A stretch of DNA of 43,318 nucleotides from Fonticula alba (lineage: Eukaryota; Opisthokonta; Rotosphaerida; Fonticulaceae): assembly GCF_000388065.1 (NCBI RefSeq), contig NW_009242987.1, forward strand, positions 1,339 to 44,656. The letters run 5' to 3'. This document shows, in pieces, positions 10,863 to 23,900 of the stretch (within the stretch, counting starts at the first letter, position 1; each line of letters begins with the position of its first letter). Below the pieces are notes generated by a model. That model was not told the origin of the DNA. It made no database searches and was given only the letters and a program-made list of their open reading frames with translations. The translations under genes and the position numbers were made by a program.

Positions 10863-13800
10863 CTATGTCCGGGATGCCAGCAAAGACACAGCCGCCTCGG
10901 CCTCCGGGCCCGACCGCGCGGCCAGCAGCTCCCGCAGACGCGCATTCAGGCCGCGGGCATTTTTGGCCGCTGCATTTGACCCGGCCCGTGGTTAGCCAAA
11001 GGCCGGAAGACCGGCGGCCCATGCTGCCCATGCCCCCCGCACCCCCGCACCCCCGCACCATTGTTCGCGATCGCCACCAGGGCCTTGGTCAGCTCGAGAT
11101 CCGCGCACGGATCCCCGGCAAAGGGCTCCTGGAGGCTGGCCAGCGCCTCGACCAGGTGGCCATTGGCCGCTCGGGCGTTGCCGGGGGCTGGGTCAATGCA
11201 CCGGCCAGAAGGGAGGACGCATGTCAGCTGGAAGCGCCGACCGGGGAAGGGCACGGCGAGCGATCACATCACCCACGCGCGGAGGCCCCGCCAGGAGGGG
11301 GGAGAAGGAGCGGGAAAAAAAAAGGACAGCCCAGTGCTCGCACCATGACGCGCCAAGAGGACCGCCCCGTGCAGGGCGTATTCTAGCGCCTCCCGGTCCC
11401 CGGCGCAGCCCGGCGCCAGGGCCGCGATGCGCCCCGCCACTTGGGTGTTGAGCCGACGCCGGTTGGCCGGGGCTGCTCCGCCGAGAGGTGTTAAATCCGA
11501 GAGGCAGGCGGGGGGAAAAAAGAGAAGAGACCAGGCAAGCCCCCGACGCCCCGCACGCCGTACCGTTGTTCGCCAGGAGCATCATGCCCAGAAGCCGGCG
11601 GTTGTGGAAGTGCGCCGCGTCGTACGCATCCTGCAGACTCAGGGCCTGGAAAAGGGCCGCATTCATGCGCGGGCAGTTGCGCGTCGCTGCGCCGAGGACA
11701 CCGCCCAAGGCGTGCACGTCGGAATGTGAGCCGGCCAGCGGGCGATAGAGGGGGAGAGAGAAAAAGGGGGAGGGGGAGAGAGAAAAAGGGGGAGATGGAG
11801 AGAGAAAATAGAGAAAATAGAGAAAATAGAGAAAATAGAGAAAATAGAGAAAATAGAGAAAATAGAGAGAGAGAAAAAGAAGCCTGCTTCGCGGCCCCCC
11901 ATGGGCCAAAGAGCGCGCACCGCTGCCGCAAAGGTTGGCCAGCGCCGCGATGGCGTACTCCTGCGTGTCGAAGTCATCCGGCGCCCGCGCGATGGCCAGG
12001 CGAAGCTGGCGCAGGATCAGGACATTGAACGACTGCCGGTTGTGCAGGGCTGCTCCCATTCCGCGAGTCGTCGAAGGTTAGTTTCCCGGGACCGCGCCGC
12101 GGAGGCACATAGCCAGGCGGCGGGGCCGCGGCCCGAGGCGGAGGGAGACAAACACCAACAGGCAGGAGGCGAAGAAAAGACGCGGGGGGGGGGAAAAAAA
12201 AAAAGCACACATGGCGGCCCCGCGACAGGCAGCAAGCATCGCACAATTGATGGCCAGGTGGCCCAGGGCGATGGACAAAAACCGCTGCACCTTCACGTCG
12301 TCCACCGGCCGATGCGTGTAGTCCAGCAGCGCCCGCATGGTCAGGCGGTTCATGCGCGAGCCATTGTTGTGCGCTGCTCCGACCGCCGGCATCCATCGTC
12401 AGCAAAGGCCACCCGCCACCGATGCAGGCCAGGGCACCCGCCGGCCCTCCCCGCCCCGCAAGGCACGAACGCACAGTTCCAAGCCAGCTGCCCCAGGCCG
12501 GCCAGGGCAAAGATCTCCATCTCCTCATGGCCGCGCCCGCGCCGCACCGCGGCCAGGATCTCCCGCATCAGCAGCCAATTCACCACGGGCCGGTTGTCGC
12601 GCGCTGCATCGCGAGGGTGCGCCCATCAGTCACACGAAAATGCCGGAGAGCGGCCAAGGGCCGAGCGCGCGCAGGGGGGGGGGGCAGGGGTGGACGCCCA
12701 GCAAGGGCCAAGGCAGCAGCCTGGCCCACCCCCGGCATCGTGCATCGACGTACAGTTCCGGGCAATGCCAACCACACACCGCAGGGCCTGGGTCTCGGCC
12801 GACAGGATCCCGACCATCCGCCGGGACAGGGCCAAGGACGCCTGCAGCAGCTGGCCATTGAGCTGGCTACTGTTCGTGACGGCTGTCACCAGGGGGGGGG
12901 GGGGGAACAATCGGCACATCGACGCAGCGGCGCACCGGCGCACCGGCGCACCGGCGCATCAGCATGTCGGCCCATCGGTATGTCGGATTATCAGGACATC
13001 AGTACAGCGGTACATAAGCACGAGCCACCGGCAGGGGACACATGCGTGGCAGGATGACCGCACCACCGACCGACAGGTGCCCGAAGCACCGCGCCACCGA
13101 ATCCTGCAGGTCCATGTCATCCCGCGCCACGGCCGCCACGCGCAGGACCGCACAAAACAAAGCATGGTTCACCTCCGGCAGGTAGAGACTCGCTAACGTG
13201 CGTGACCCAGCACAAGGGCACCGGTGAGGACGCCTTCGCAGGCCGGCCGCATGGCAAAAGAGGGGGCACTTTGACACACGCACAGGGGGCAAGCAGCCGC
13301 TCCAGGCCGCGGCCCACATGCCGCGCCACGTCGACCGCGCCCAGCCCCTGCTCGAGGCCCAGCTCCAGGACCGCGGACAGCATTTCCAGCAGACGCCGCG
13401 CGAAAGGCCCCGTGCTTTGGCGCGGCGCTGGTCATTGCACCGGGTTAGAGACCTCGCCCGCCGGGGGGCCGACCGGCGGCGGCAGCCGCAAAGGCCCCAG
13501 CAAAAACCGGCATTCGCACACACACACACACACCATGAACGGCCACGAGTGACAGCCCGAGGGCCAGCCATGAGCAGCCCTCCGCACCGAGGTCCGGTCG
13601 CCGGAGAAGCCTTTCCGCACACGCGACCATGTCCTCCCAGTGGCCGGAGGAAAAACTTTCTGCAACGCCCCCGCGACGGCGCACGCAACAGGGTCGAGCC
13701 ACCGTCAGGAGCGAGGGGCAACGAATGCAACACAGGACTAGCGGCCTCGGCGTACCATTGAGCGCCAGGTGGGCCAGGCCCATGGCCACGGCGGTGTGCG

Positions 13801-14447
13801 TTGGGCCGGTGCGCCCCGGCCGCTCGGCCAGCGACCGCAGATGCCGCAGGATCGCCTCATTCCCCCCAGGGGGGTTGCACTCAGCTGCGGCCCTCCCACG
13901 TGTTAGCACCCTCGCACCCTATGGCCAAGCACATGGGGCGCGGAGAAGGCCCGGCACAAGCCCCCACCCCCGGCGGCCATCGCGCACCATTGAGCGCCAG
14001 CCCGGCCAGCGCCCACGCCGAGAAGCCCACCACCTGCGGGTCTGACGACGTGGCAAACGCCCGGGCGCGGAGGAACACCGCCCGGTTGACCATGCGCCCG
14101 GCTGTCTGCGCTGCTGCGAGTGTCAGCGACGGGGTCGACGCCGCGCGGCCCCGGCCGGCGCGCCGCGGAAGCACAAGGGCGCCAAGCAAAAGAGAACCCG
14201 CAGCCAAATGGCCCACACCCACCCACACACCCACACACACACGGGCCCCGCGTCACGCACAGCGTTGGGCCACCGCCGCAAGGGCCCGGCACGCGTGTAC
14301 CGCGGCCGCCGGATCGTCGGCCAGTTCCTTGAGGCGCTCCAGCAGACCGACGCTGGGCGCCTCGGTGCCGGCCTCCACCGCGTCGGCGAGCCGCATGGCC
14401 GCCTCGACCCCGGTGGGGGCCGGGTCCGCGCACTCCAACGAGCCCAT
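10863..14447 (-). CDS. Armadillo/HEAT-like repeat protein, 13 exons, one repeat per exon
   Basis: I reconstruct 13 exons: 14447-14261, 14113-13988, 13884-13756, 13427-13284, 13192-13067, 12882-12754, 12603-12475, 12373-12245, 12049-11921, 11686-11564, 11472-11344, 11187-11059 and 10969-10863 (stop TAG). They give 571 residues. All 12 introns (89-328 bases) are phase 1. Seven internal exons are exactly 129 bases (43 residues); the others are 123, 126 or 144. Each exon codes one repeat of the form (A/S)xxNxxxxN, a helix around L-REL, then a second helix ending ALAxLAxN. Examples are HNNGSRMNRLTMRALLDY ... ALGHLAIN and PANRRRLNTQV ... AVLLARH. This spacing fits armadillo-type helical repeats, which usually bind protein partners. 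The start was chosen at MGSLECAD because it is the most 3' ATG that precedes the first repeat in frame. No enzymatic domain or signal peptide is seen. The partner and cellular role are unknown. Confidence 0.85.
11802..11864. repeat. 9-bp minisatellite, seven copies, inside an intron
   Basis: GAGAAAATA (TATTTTCTC on the sense strand of the armadillo gene) is repeated seven times without error in the intron between exons 9 and 10 (11687-11920). Flanking sequence is degenerate GA-rich. The sense strand is pyrimidine-rich and precedes the exon 10 acceptor. Confidence 0.9.
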
Positions 14448-14844
14448 CCGACTCGTGTGAAGCCCAGCCGGCAGAGGCCCGAGTGGGAGGAGGCCCGCTG
14501 CTCGAGGGGTCGACGGGGGCGTCGAGGGCCTGGGGGAGGGAGCTCCCGGCGGGAGTGCAGAGAAAGAGAGAGAGAGAGGGGAGGGAGAGAGAGGGAGAGA
14601 GGGAGGGAGCAGATAGGCGCGCGGGGGGAGGCGGCCAAAGAGGGATTCCACGGTGTCGATGCCGGTCCGGCCGGGGGCGCCCCTGCCGCCGCGTAGATTG
14701 CCGGCCGAAAAGGGGCCGCAGGGGGCGGGGGGAAAAAAACAACAACAAACAGCCTGCCGGTGCCGGGCAACGCGCGCCCCCGGGCCTGCCAACGGTGCGA
14801 CGGGGTGGTTCAAAAGCCCGAGAGCCCGGTTGGCCGTCAGCTCG
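14448..14844. other. Intergenic region between the armadillo gene and tRNA-iMet
   Basis: This is the likely promoter and 5' leader of the minus-strand armadillo gene. It holds a purine-rich stretch of GA repeats at about 14561-14612 and an A/C stretch near 14730-14750. The coding frame stays open upstream of the chosen ATG, so an additional upstream start or exon cannot be excluded. No TATA box was seen. Confidence 0.4.
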
Positions 14845-14916
14845 AGCGACTTGGCGCAGGGGAAGCGTGTTGGGCTCATAACCCAAAGGTCGGTGGATCG
14901 AAACCACCAGTCGCTA
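14845..14916 (+). tRNA. Initiator tRNA-Met (anticodon CAT)
   Basis: A 72-nt cloverleaf with acceptor AGCGACT paired to AGTCGCT, discriminator A and anticodon loop CTCATAA. Initiator marks are the A1-T72 first pair, three G-C pairs (GGG/CCC) next to the anticodon loop, and a T-loop that reads ATCGAAA, with A at positions 54 and 60 instead of T54 and a pyrimidine at 60. No intron. Confidence 0.96.
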
Positions 14917-14919
14917 CTC

Positions 14920-14925
14920 TTTTTT
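14920..14925 (+). terminator. RNA polymerase III T6 terminator of tRNA-iMet
   Basis: A run of six T lies four bases after the discriminator base of the initiator tRNA. Confidence 0.85.
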
Positions 14926-14929
14926 CGGC

Positions 14930-17750
14930 CCGGCCGTTTCGCCGCCGGAAAGAGGGCCGTCTGTCGGCCCGCCACGCGCGAGAACCCGGCCAGGCCCATC
15001 GGTTTCTTTTCATGGCGGCACACCTGGCCGAGAGCCGCCCGCCAGCAGCGTGCAAGGGGGGCGGGGGGGCGGCAGCCCCGGGCCGGCGCGCCGCGCGCCC
15101 TCACACGCGCGGGCGTCGCCACCTGGCAGAATAGCCGGCCCTTTTTTTTTCGGGGGGGGGGGGGCACATCCCCCATGTGCCGGGGCGCGCGGCCCGCCTT
15201 CGCCCCCCCCCCCCCCGGCTCCAGGGATGGCGGTCCCGCCGCCAGGACATGCTCCAAGTCCACAGGCCGGGCGCGACGCCCCCTGCGGCACGGGGCCGGC
15301 CCGCCCCCGACGCGGCATCGGCCCCCGAGCACATTTCGCTCCGGGGTCGGCGGGGCCCGAGCAGCTCGCCGCACGGGCCGCCCACGGCCGACAGGCCGGC
15401 ACTAGAGCAGCCATGCATCCTCCGGTGTGCGGCCTGCTGCCGGCTCGGCCCTGGGGGCGGCCTGGCCCGCCGCCGCTCCTGAGCCACCCCGACACGGCCG
15501 AGCGGGCCCCCGCACGGCCCCTTTGCCCGCCCTTTCCTGGCCACTGCCCCGACTCGGCCGCCCCAGCGTCCCCTCCTCGGTCGGCACGCCGCCAGCCACA
15601 CCGACATCTACATGCGCACAAGCAGCCACGATGGTCCCCTTACCCAGCGACAGACACGCGCGCGCTGGTCACACCGGTGCGCGCACACTGTACCCGGTGT
15701 CCCGCCCCAGAGCGGCATGTGGCCGCCTCAGCAGCTCGGCCAGACCTCTCTCCCCTGGCCCCCTCCTCCCCCGGGGGGATGTGCCATACACCCGCCCATG
15801 CGGCCACCGGCTCTGGGCGTGGCCCCACACTCGGGTACCCCGGCCGCAGGCTCGCACGCCACGCGCCGAGCCATCGGCACAGGCATCACCATCATCCGGC
15901 CGTGCGTGCCAAGGGGAGGACAGACCCCCCCCCCCCCCCCGCCACAGCAGCCGCAACCATCCATTCGCGCCGCGCCAAATGTCCCCCGCCCTGGGGGCGG
16001 CCCTCCACCCGGGTGACGCGGCGCTCCCGCTGGCTCCGTGCCCGGAAAGGGACGCACCCCCCGAGAAAGCTCCTGTCCCCTCGGTCGGCGACAGGACATG
16101 TCCTCCCCCGCGCGCGGATTCCCCCTGCATGGCTGCGAACCGCCAGCCGACACAGTCCCATCACCGGGCCCGGGAGAATCCGAGCAGCGCCGCATGACAC
16201 CAGCCACCCCCCCCCCCCCACACACACACACACATACGCCCGGGAAGGGGGCACTGCACGGATTTCGGCGGCCCCAGGCCGGGCAAAGCCGCACCAGTCG
16301 CCACACCAAGGGTGCGCCGAGAGCTGCCCAGGCACCAGAAGGCCTTTCGCATGGAAGCCGCCCCCCCCCTTCCCATGACGCCGGTGCCCTGGCACCGAGC
16401 ACTGCCATGGACGCCCATAACGCGCGGCACCGGCCACCGGAAGGCGACCCGTGCGCGCGGCCGCATGCGCACCCTGCGCCAGAGAGGGAGAACGTGTCCG
16501 GAGGCCGGCTTGTCTGTGCTGCGCGGCGTGGCCCATCGCCCTGGGGCGCCTCTCCGTCCGAAGGCGGTCCCGCCGCCGGGGACGCTCTCCCGCAAAGCAC
16601 CCCAGCCGGAAGCCCGGCATGCCGCGTGATCTGCCGTCGGTTCTGGGCCGACGAGAATATACATACCCCACAACGGACGAGACGCCCTGCCCGGCCATGG
16701 GCACACACACATACCCCTCAGTCTGGCATCCCGGTCGATGGGCCAACGCCTCGGAGCGTGACCACGCGTTAGCGCCGACGCTGCCAACGCTCCGTCCTCG
16801 CCGCGCGCGTGCCCCGGGCCAGGGGCGGCGGCCCTGGGGGGGCGGCCCGCCTCCCAGCTCGCTCGCGCTTCTGCCCTCGCGGCCCGACGCCGCGTTTCAA
16901 GTTCACCGCACCCCCGCGCCCTATTTTCCAAGCGGCCCATCATCCAGAGACGGCGATCCATTTACCGCCTCCTCCAGCCACGTGCCCCCCTGGAAGCGTG
17001 CCCCGCCATGTTGGCGGCCTGCAGCCGTTCGCACGCAACCCCCCCCCCCGGGCGTTGGTGTCTGGAGCAAGCGTCCCGCCCCTGACCCGGGGGGGAGGGG
17101 CTAATGAGCCGGCGAAATGTCCGCCGCCCCTCTTTCGCCCGGCCCTTCGTTCGGGCCCGGCACCCCTGCCCTTCTGCGCCGCCGGGGAAATGCAGGCACA
17201 CAGAAGGTGCGTAGGCTATTCGCCAGACGCATCCCGGGGCCCGACCCGGCGAATGAGGCACAAGAAGCGCGCGCCCGCCGGCAACGAAGGACCCGCCCGC
17301 GCCGCACCCCCGCCCGCTCTCGCCCCCTCGTCCCTGCTCCCGGCCGGCCGGCCGGCCGGCCGGCCGGCTCATCAGCGGCCCCCTGTCCCAATCCTTGTTT
17401 GTTGCAATCGACCTTCCCACGGTGCCAGCGGATCGTGCGCCAGCCCCCTCGCTGCCGCCCTACGGCGAACCCTCCTCGCCGCTGGCCAGCCCGCGGCCGT
17501 GACAACAGCCTGGCAGCGGGGGGGGGGGGGGGGCTGCCGCACCCCGGACCCCGGGCCGGGCCGCCGGCCGCGGCGACCGGCACCCCCTCCCCCGTCCGGT
17601 GCCTCGAATGTCGCCCTCCCCCGGCCCTGCGAGCGCGCCCGCCTGGCCTTTGCCCCCCGCGGCCGGCCGTACGGGCCGGAGGATCACCCGGCCGCCGGGG
17701 GACCGGCGCGCCTCGCAGCCCGACACCGCCCGGTGTCCCGGGCGACCGCC
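14930..17750. other. No supported gene
   Basis: Frames are open on both strands, but third-position bias is weak and no chain of GTGCG donors and CAG acceptors in consistent phase was found. Notable items are T9 followed by a long G-run near 15142-15168, (AC)n near 16219-16234 and a (CCGG)n block at about 17341-17368. Small or fast-evolving exons could be missed. Confidence 0.4.
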
Positions 17751-17756
17751 TATAAG
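17751..17756 (+). promoter_or_regulatory. TATA-like element upstream of the receptor kinase
   Basis: TATAAG lies in GC-rich surroundings about 150 bases before the start codon of the receptor-like kinase gene and sits inside a short CCGC...GCGG inverted repeat. Its position fits a core promoter, but no other evidence supports it. Confidence 0.3.
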
Positions 17757-17901
17757 CGGACCCTGCGCCGGGGCTGGCCGGTCGCTCGGGTGTCTGCCAC
17801 AGCCCCCGCCCCGCCCCACGCCCCGCCCCCCCCCCCCTTTCTGTCCCACCGGCCCCGCCGCCTCTCCTTTGCCTCGCCTCGTCGCCCGAAAAGACGCCAT
17901 C

Positions 17902-20900
17902 ATGGCCTGGTCGCCGCGGGCACTGCTGCTGTTGCTGCTCTTGGCAGCCTGCTGGCTTGCCCTGCCGGCCAAGCCGGCCACTGGGCTGCCGACCCCGGCC
18001 CAGTCGCCCACCCACCCTCCGGGCCTGCTCCTACGCTCTTCCTGTGCGCGATCCCCCCCCCCCCCTGTGCCCATCTTGTCACCTGCACCCATGCACCCAT
18101 ACATACACACATGCACACATGCACACATGCACACATGCACACATGCCTACTCACACACACCGAAACGCACTAACACAAAAACACAAACACACAAACACAC
18201 AAAAACACACACTCACACCCATACACACACTCACACACAAACACACAAAAACACAAAAACACACACAAAAACACAAAAACACACACAAACACACACAAAC
18301 ACACATCTTCATAGCTGGCCCAGGCTTGACCGTCGCATGCCACGAATCGTGCCTCGACTGCAGTGGCCCCGCCATCGACCAATGCACCCGATGCGCCAAG
18401 ATCCTCCTCAACGGCCGGTGCATTGACGCCTGCCCACCGACGCACTACGAAGCCAACGAAGGATCCCTGTGCCTGGCCTGCCCGACCTTTTGCGCCGACA
18501 TCGGCTGCAACCCCTTCGGCAGGCACCCGACGCCCGACTATGACGGACCCTGTGGCAGGTGCCTCTCCGAGCCAACCCTCCATCCTACCTGCCTCCCCCC
18601 ACACGACCGCTGTCCCCACGGCCAGTATGCCCCGGCCACCGGGCCTTGCGCTCCGTGCCACCCCCACTGCGCGGCCTGCACCGGGCCCAAGTCCACCGAC
18701 TGCACCCTCTGCCAGTCGGGAACCATCCGCCTCCCTTCCGGCGCATGTGCCTTCCCCTGTCCGGAGGGGCTCTCCACCTTTGCCCACTCGCCGAATGGCG
18801 CCTGCGAGCCCTGCCACCACACGTGCACTCGCTGCACCGGCCCCTCGGCCAACCAATGCACGGCCTGCCTGCCTGGGCTCCTGCTCGATCAGGCCACCGG
18901 CCAATGCCTCCCACCGGCAGCCTGCCCGCCCGGGACCTATCGCCACTCCACCAATCCGACCGTCTGCCGGAGCTGCCATGCCAGCTGCGGCGAATGCCGC
19001 GGCCCGTCGGCCGACCAGTGCACCCTCTGCACCGACGACAAGACCCTGCTCGCCGGGCGCTGCCATGATGGCTGCCCCCCCGGCCACTTTTGCTACCTGC
19101 CGGAGCTGCTAGACCAGCGGCTTGCCCGGGCCTGCCACCCCTCATGCGCCACATGCTCCGGCACGGAGCCCGACCAATGCACCTCCTGCCCGACGGGCCA
19201 GCCCCCGGTGCAGGACCAGTGCAAGCACCACTGCCCGGCCGGGCTCTTCCCCACGCCGGATGCCCAGCCCGGCGCCTGCACCCCCTGTCACCCCTCCTGC
19301 GACACGTGCTCCGGCCCGGCAGCCAACCACTGCACCACCTGCCCCGGGGGCATCCCACTCCAGGAGGGCACCTGCGTCAATGTCTGCGGCTCGGGCTTCT
19401 ACCTGAGCGACGACTTCGCCGCGGTCCCCATCTGTCAGCCCTGCCATCCGAAGTGCCGCGAATGCACCTCCGGCACCGGCGACACCTGCACCGCCTGCCC
19501 CGATGGGTGGCTCCTGGAGGCGGGCCACTGCGTCACCGCATGCAGTCCGACATTCTACCCGCGCCTGCTCGGCAATGGCCGCGACTCCTGCCAGGAATGC
19601 CACGCGCCCTGCCAAGAGTGCCGGGCCCCGGGCCAGTGCACCGCCTGCCGCGAGGGCTTCTGGCCGGACACCGAAGACCCGGGCGCCGGCCCCGACCCCC
19701 ATGTCTTCCGCTGCCAGCCCTGCCAGACCGATTCCACCTGTCGCCAGTGCGACCGTCTCCGGCCGGACGTGTGCCTCAAGTGCCAGGACGGCCTCTTCCT
19801 CCACAATGGCTCCTGCCCTGTCGGCTGCCCCGCGGGCATGTACGAGTCCCTGGCCGATGGCCGGTGTCTCCCCTGCTCGGCCGGCTGTGCCCAGTGCTCC
19901 TCCGCCGACCAATGCACCGGGTGCCTGGACGGGCCCTTCTTCCTGGACGACGGCGTCTGCCGGCTGTGCAATGCCTCCTGCCTCAAATGCTCCACTGCCG
20001 ATGAGTGTCTCGAGTGCGCGCCGGGCTTTGTCTGGCCCAGCTTCGAGCTCCAGCGCGCGGCCCTCTGCACGGACGCCTGCCCGGTGGGCTCCTTCCGCCA
20101 GACCGACTGGTGCCAGCCATGTCACGCCACCTGTGCCGAGTGCGCCGACGCCGCGCACATCTGCACGGCATGCAGCCAGGGTCACCGGTTCTCCGGGCCC
20201 GGGGTGTGCTCGGCATGCCCGGCCTCCGGGGCCCGGCCCTGTGCCCTGTGCCCGCCCGGCGGCGGCGGGGCCTGCCTGCAGTGTGCCCCCGGCGGGCTGC
20301 TCACCCCGGACGGCCGGTGCGAGGACCAGTGCCCGACCGGGACCTATGCCCAGGTCGACGCGTCGGCCGCCGGCCAGTGCCGGGCCTGCGCCCCCGAATG
20401 CGCCACCTGCCACGGGCCCGGGTCCGATGCCTGCCTTACCTGCAGCCCGGGCCTGGCATGGGTGGCGGACCCGGGCCATCCGCAGCCCGGCTCGGGCACT
20501 TGCGAGGACCCCCGCTGCCCGGCCGGGCAATACCACGCCCAGGACCCCGGCAACCCTGCGGTCGATGTCTGCCTGCCCTGCGACCCGGCCTGTGCCGTGT
20601 GCGGCGGCCCGCTGGACTCCCAGTGCTGGATGTGTGCCGACTCGGCGCGCTTCATCGAGCATGGCCTCTGCCAGGCCGAGTGCTCGCCGGGCTTCGTCCC
20701 GGTGGCCGGCCGGTGCCTGCCCTGCCACGAGTCGTGTGCCACCTGCACCGGCACCCGGTTCACCGATTGCCAGGCATGCCCGTCGGACCTGCTGCTCTTC
20801 CCGACCCCGGGCGGTGGCCAGCAGTGCCTGGCCAGCTGCCCGGCCGGCTTCATGGTCGCCGGCGGGGCGTGTGTCCCCTGCCAGGCCGGCGGCTGTGTCC

Positions 20901-23900
20901 GGTGCCCGGCCGCCCCGCAAGTGTGCACCCACTGCGAGCGCCACCTCTTCCTCCATGCCTCGAGCTCCGGCGGCCAGGACACCTGCCTGCCGGCATGTCC
21001 CCCGGGAAGCGTGGCCGTCGGCGCCCAGTGCCTGCCCTGCTGGCCGGGATGCGCCTCCTGCTCCGGGCCCGGCAGCCAGCAGTGCCTCTCCTGCCAGCCC
21101 GGCCAGGGGCTGGTCCTGCACCAGTGGCAGTGCCTGGCCGCCTGCCCGAGTGGCACCTTCGCCCCGGCCGGCCAGGCCGTCTGCCTGCCATGCCATGCCA
21201 CGTGTGCCCGGTGCACCGACGGCTCGGGGGTCGGCTGCTCCGCCTGCCCGGCCGGGGCCATCCTCTGGCAGGGCCGCTGCCTCGGCCAGTGCCCCATCAG
21301 CACCTTCCCCCAGCCGGCGGCCGCCTCCTGCCAGCAGTGCCATTCGGACTGCCTCGATTGCGCCGGGGCCCCGGCCGACCAGTGCACCGCCTGTCCGCTG
21401 GGGCTGTCCCGGCAGGCGCCCACCGGGCCCACCGCCTGCCTGGCCGACTGCCCCGAGGGGCAGGCCGCCTGCCCGGCCACCGGCATGTGTGTCCCCTGCC
21501 CGGCTGGCTGCCAGCAGTGCCTGGTGCCGGACTTCGATGGCACATGCGCCGGGCCGGTCTGCCTGGCATGCGCCCCGGGGCACTTCCGCACCACCGACGG
21601 CCGGTGCGTGGCCGGCGCCTGCCCGGCCGGGGAATTCCCCCTGGCCGATGGGGTCACCTGTGCCTGGTGCCATGCGCCCTGCGCCCGGTGCCACGGGTCG
21701 GCGGACTTCTGCACGGCCTGCGCCCGCGGCACCGACTGGCTCCTGCCGCAGGAGGGCCGGTGCCTGCCCAGCGGCTGCCCCGGGGCCGGCTTCGCCCGGG
21801 CCCCGGGGCCCGGCAGCCCGCCCGAGCGCCTGTGCCTCGCATGCACCGTGGCCGACTGCGACACATGCCAGGAGGCCCTGGATGCGGCCGGCCCGGCACC
21901 GGGCGGGGCCCCCCTGCCGGACATCTGCCCCCATGCCGGGGCCCCGCTGCCGGCCGGCCCGCGCCAATGCCCCCCCATCGGCCGGTGCAATCGCTGCATG
22001 GCCGGGCTCTTCCTGCTGCCGGTCGACCAGCACACCGACGCCTGTGTGGCCGCCTGCCCGGCGGGCCATTACGAAGTCCACGGCCCGTCGGCCTGGCACT
22101 GTGCCCCCTGTGCCCCGGGGTGCTCTTCGTGCGACGGCCCGCTGCCCGAGCACTGCACCCGGCCGCACGGGGTCTCCCCCCGCGCGGGTGCGTCGGCCCG
22201 CGGCGCCGGGCCACGCACCGGCCCATCCCCGGCCTCTTTTTTTTTTTTGCTCGCCCCCTCGCTCGCTTGCCCCTCGCCTCCACTGACATTCATGCTTGTG
22301 TGCCCGGCTGGCCGCTTGTCGGCGGGCGTCTGCTCCTCGGGGGGGCCCGCTTGTCGGCGGCCCGGGGCCCAGCCCTCGGCATGGGGCTCGGCATTGGCCT
22401 GCTGCTGCTGGTCCTCCTGGGGGTCCTGGGCCTGGCGCTGGTGTACTTCCTGCGTGGGCGCCGGCGCCACTACAAAACCATGCCCAACGAGTTCGAGCTC
22501 GATGACCAGGACGCCACCGTGCTGAACACCGCCATGGAGCTGTCCCTCCCCGGGGCGGCCCTCGTGTCGCTGGAGGACGACTTCCTGCCGGAGGCCGGCG
22601 GCACCCTCGGCGCCGGCACCCAGGCCAGTGTCTTCAGCGCGCGGGTCGTCGGCCCGGGCCTGTGCGAACGCCTCAAGTGCCCGGATCGCGTGGCCATCAA
22701 GCGCTTCAAAGGTGCGCATGCGTGCCGCGGCCCGGGCAGGGGCTTGGCGACGCGCCTTTTGGCGCGCTCGCGCCCTGCCGCCCCGTGTCGCCCCCTTCCC
22801 CCGCGCCTCCCCGGCCCGATGCTCACGCGCAACGCCCCTTCTGTCCCCCGGCCCCTGCTGTCCCTCTCGGCCCGCCGTGCCCAGAGGAGGACATGCGCGT
22901 CCGGTCCAAGCAGTTCCTCTTCCAGCATGAGATCGCCCTCCTGTGGTGCGTGCCCGGGCGGGCCCCTCCCGCGCACATGCACCTGCGTGTGGCCCGCTTC
23001 TCCCCCCCCTCGTATTGACCCGTCCTAACCGTCTGGTGACGGCGCGACGTGGCCACCGGCCAGGCTCCTGCGCGGCCAGCCCAACGTCATCCAAATGTAC
23101 GGGTATTCCGACTCGCCGCCGACCATCATCCTCGAGCTGTTCGACACGCCGCTCGACGACCTGCTGGCCTCGGAGGTGCCCCTGTCGCTGGGGGAAACGC
23201 TCGGCATCGCCCAGGGCTTCGGTACGTGGAGGCGGGGGGGGGTGCTCCCTTTCGCCGGCCGACGCTCGCCCCTCACCCCGGGTCACTGACCGCCAACCGG
23301 TGTATATGTGTCTGCGTGTGTGTGGCGCCCGCGCGCCAATCGCCGTGACGGCCGCGGCATCGCGCACGACGCCCCGCAGCCCGCGGCCTGACCGCCATGC
23401 ACGAGGCCCGCATTGCCCACTGCGACATCAAGCCGGCCAATGTGCTGGTGCGCCGGGTGGCCGGGGCCTGCTGGTACGCGGCCATCGCCGACCTCGGCGG
23501 ATCCAAGAGCGTCTCGCCCGACCGGCAGAACGCCCTGACCGTGGCCCCGGTCCGGCTGAATGCCCTCTCGGCGGCCTTCGCCTCGCCCGAGTGCCTGCAG
23601 GCCCTCTTCGCGCGCAAGGCCCTGGCCCCGGAGCTGTCCCTGGCGTCGGACATCTACTCCAGCGCCATCCTCCTGTGGGGGCTCTTCTCGCGGATCCCCC
23701 CCGGCCGCGGTGCGTAAGCTCGGCTGCCCCTTCGCCCCTTCGCCGGCGGCGGGACCCGCCGCGCCCCGGGCCCGGCCCACTGACCGACACCTTGCACCGC
23801 CCCCCTGTGCCCGTATGCCTCCCCCTCTGTGCCTCCCCCCTTTCGCCGCTCCTCCTCCCGCGCGCCCGACATCATGCCGCAGTCTACCGCGGCCTCGGCA

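Noticed and set aside
11491-11931. A hydrophobic FSLFSLFSLF repeat that could suggest a membrane protein
   Set aside because: It is the translation of the 9-bp TATTTTCTC minisatellite within an intron of the armadillo gene.
19142-22168. A 1,008-residue minus-strand frame and other long frames over the receptor ectodomain
   Set aside because: These are antisense and out-of-frame shadows of the cysteine-rich exon, whose own frame has regular cysteine spacing and strong codon bias.
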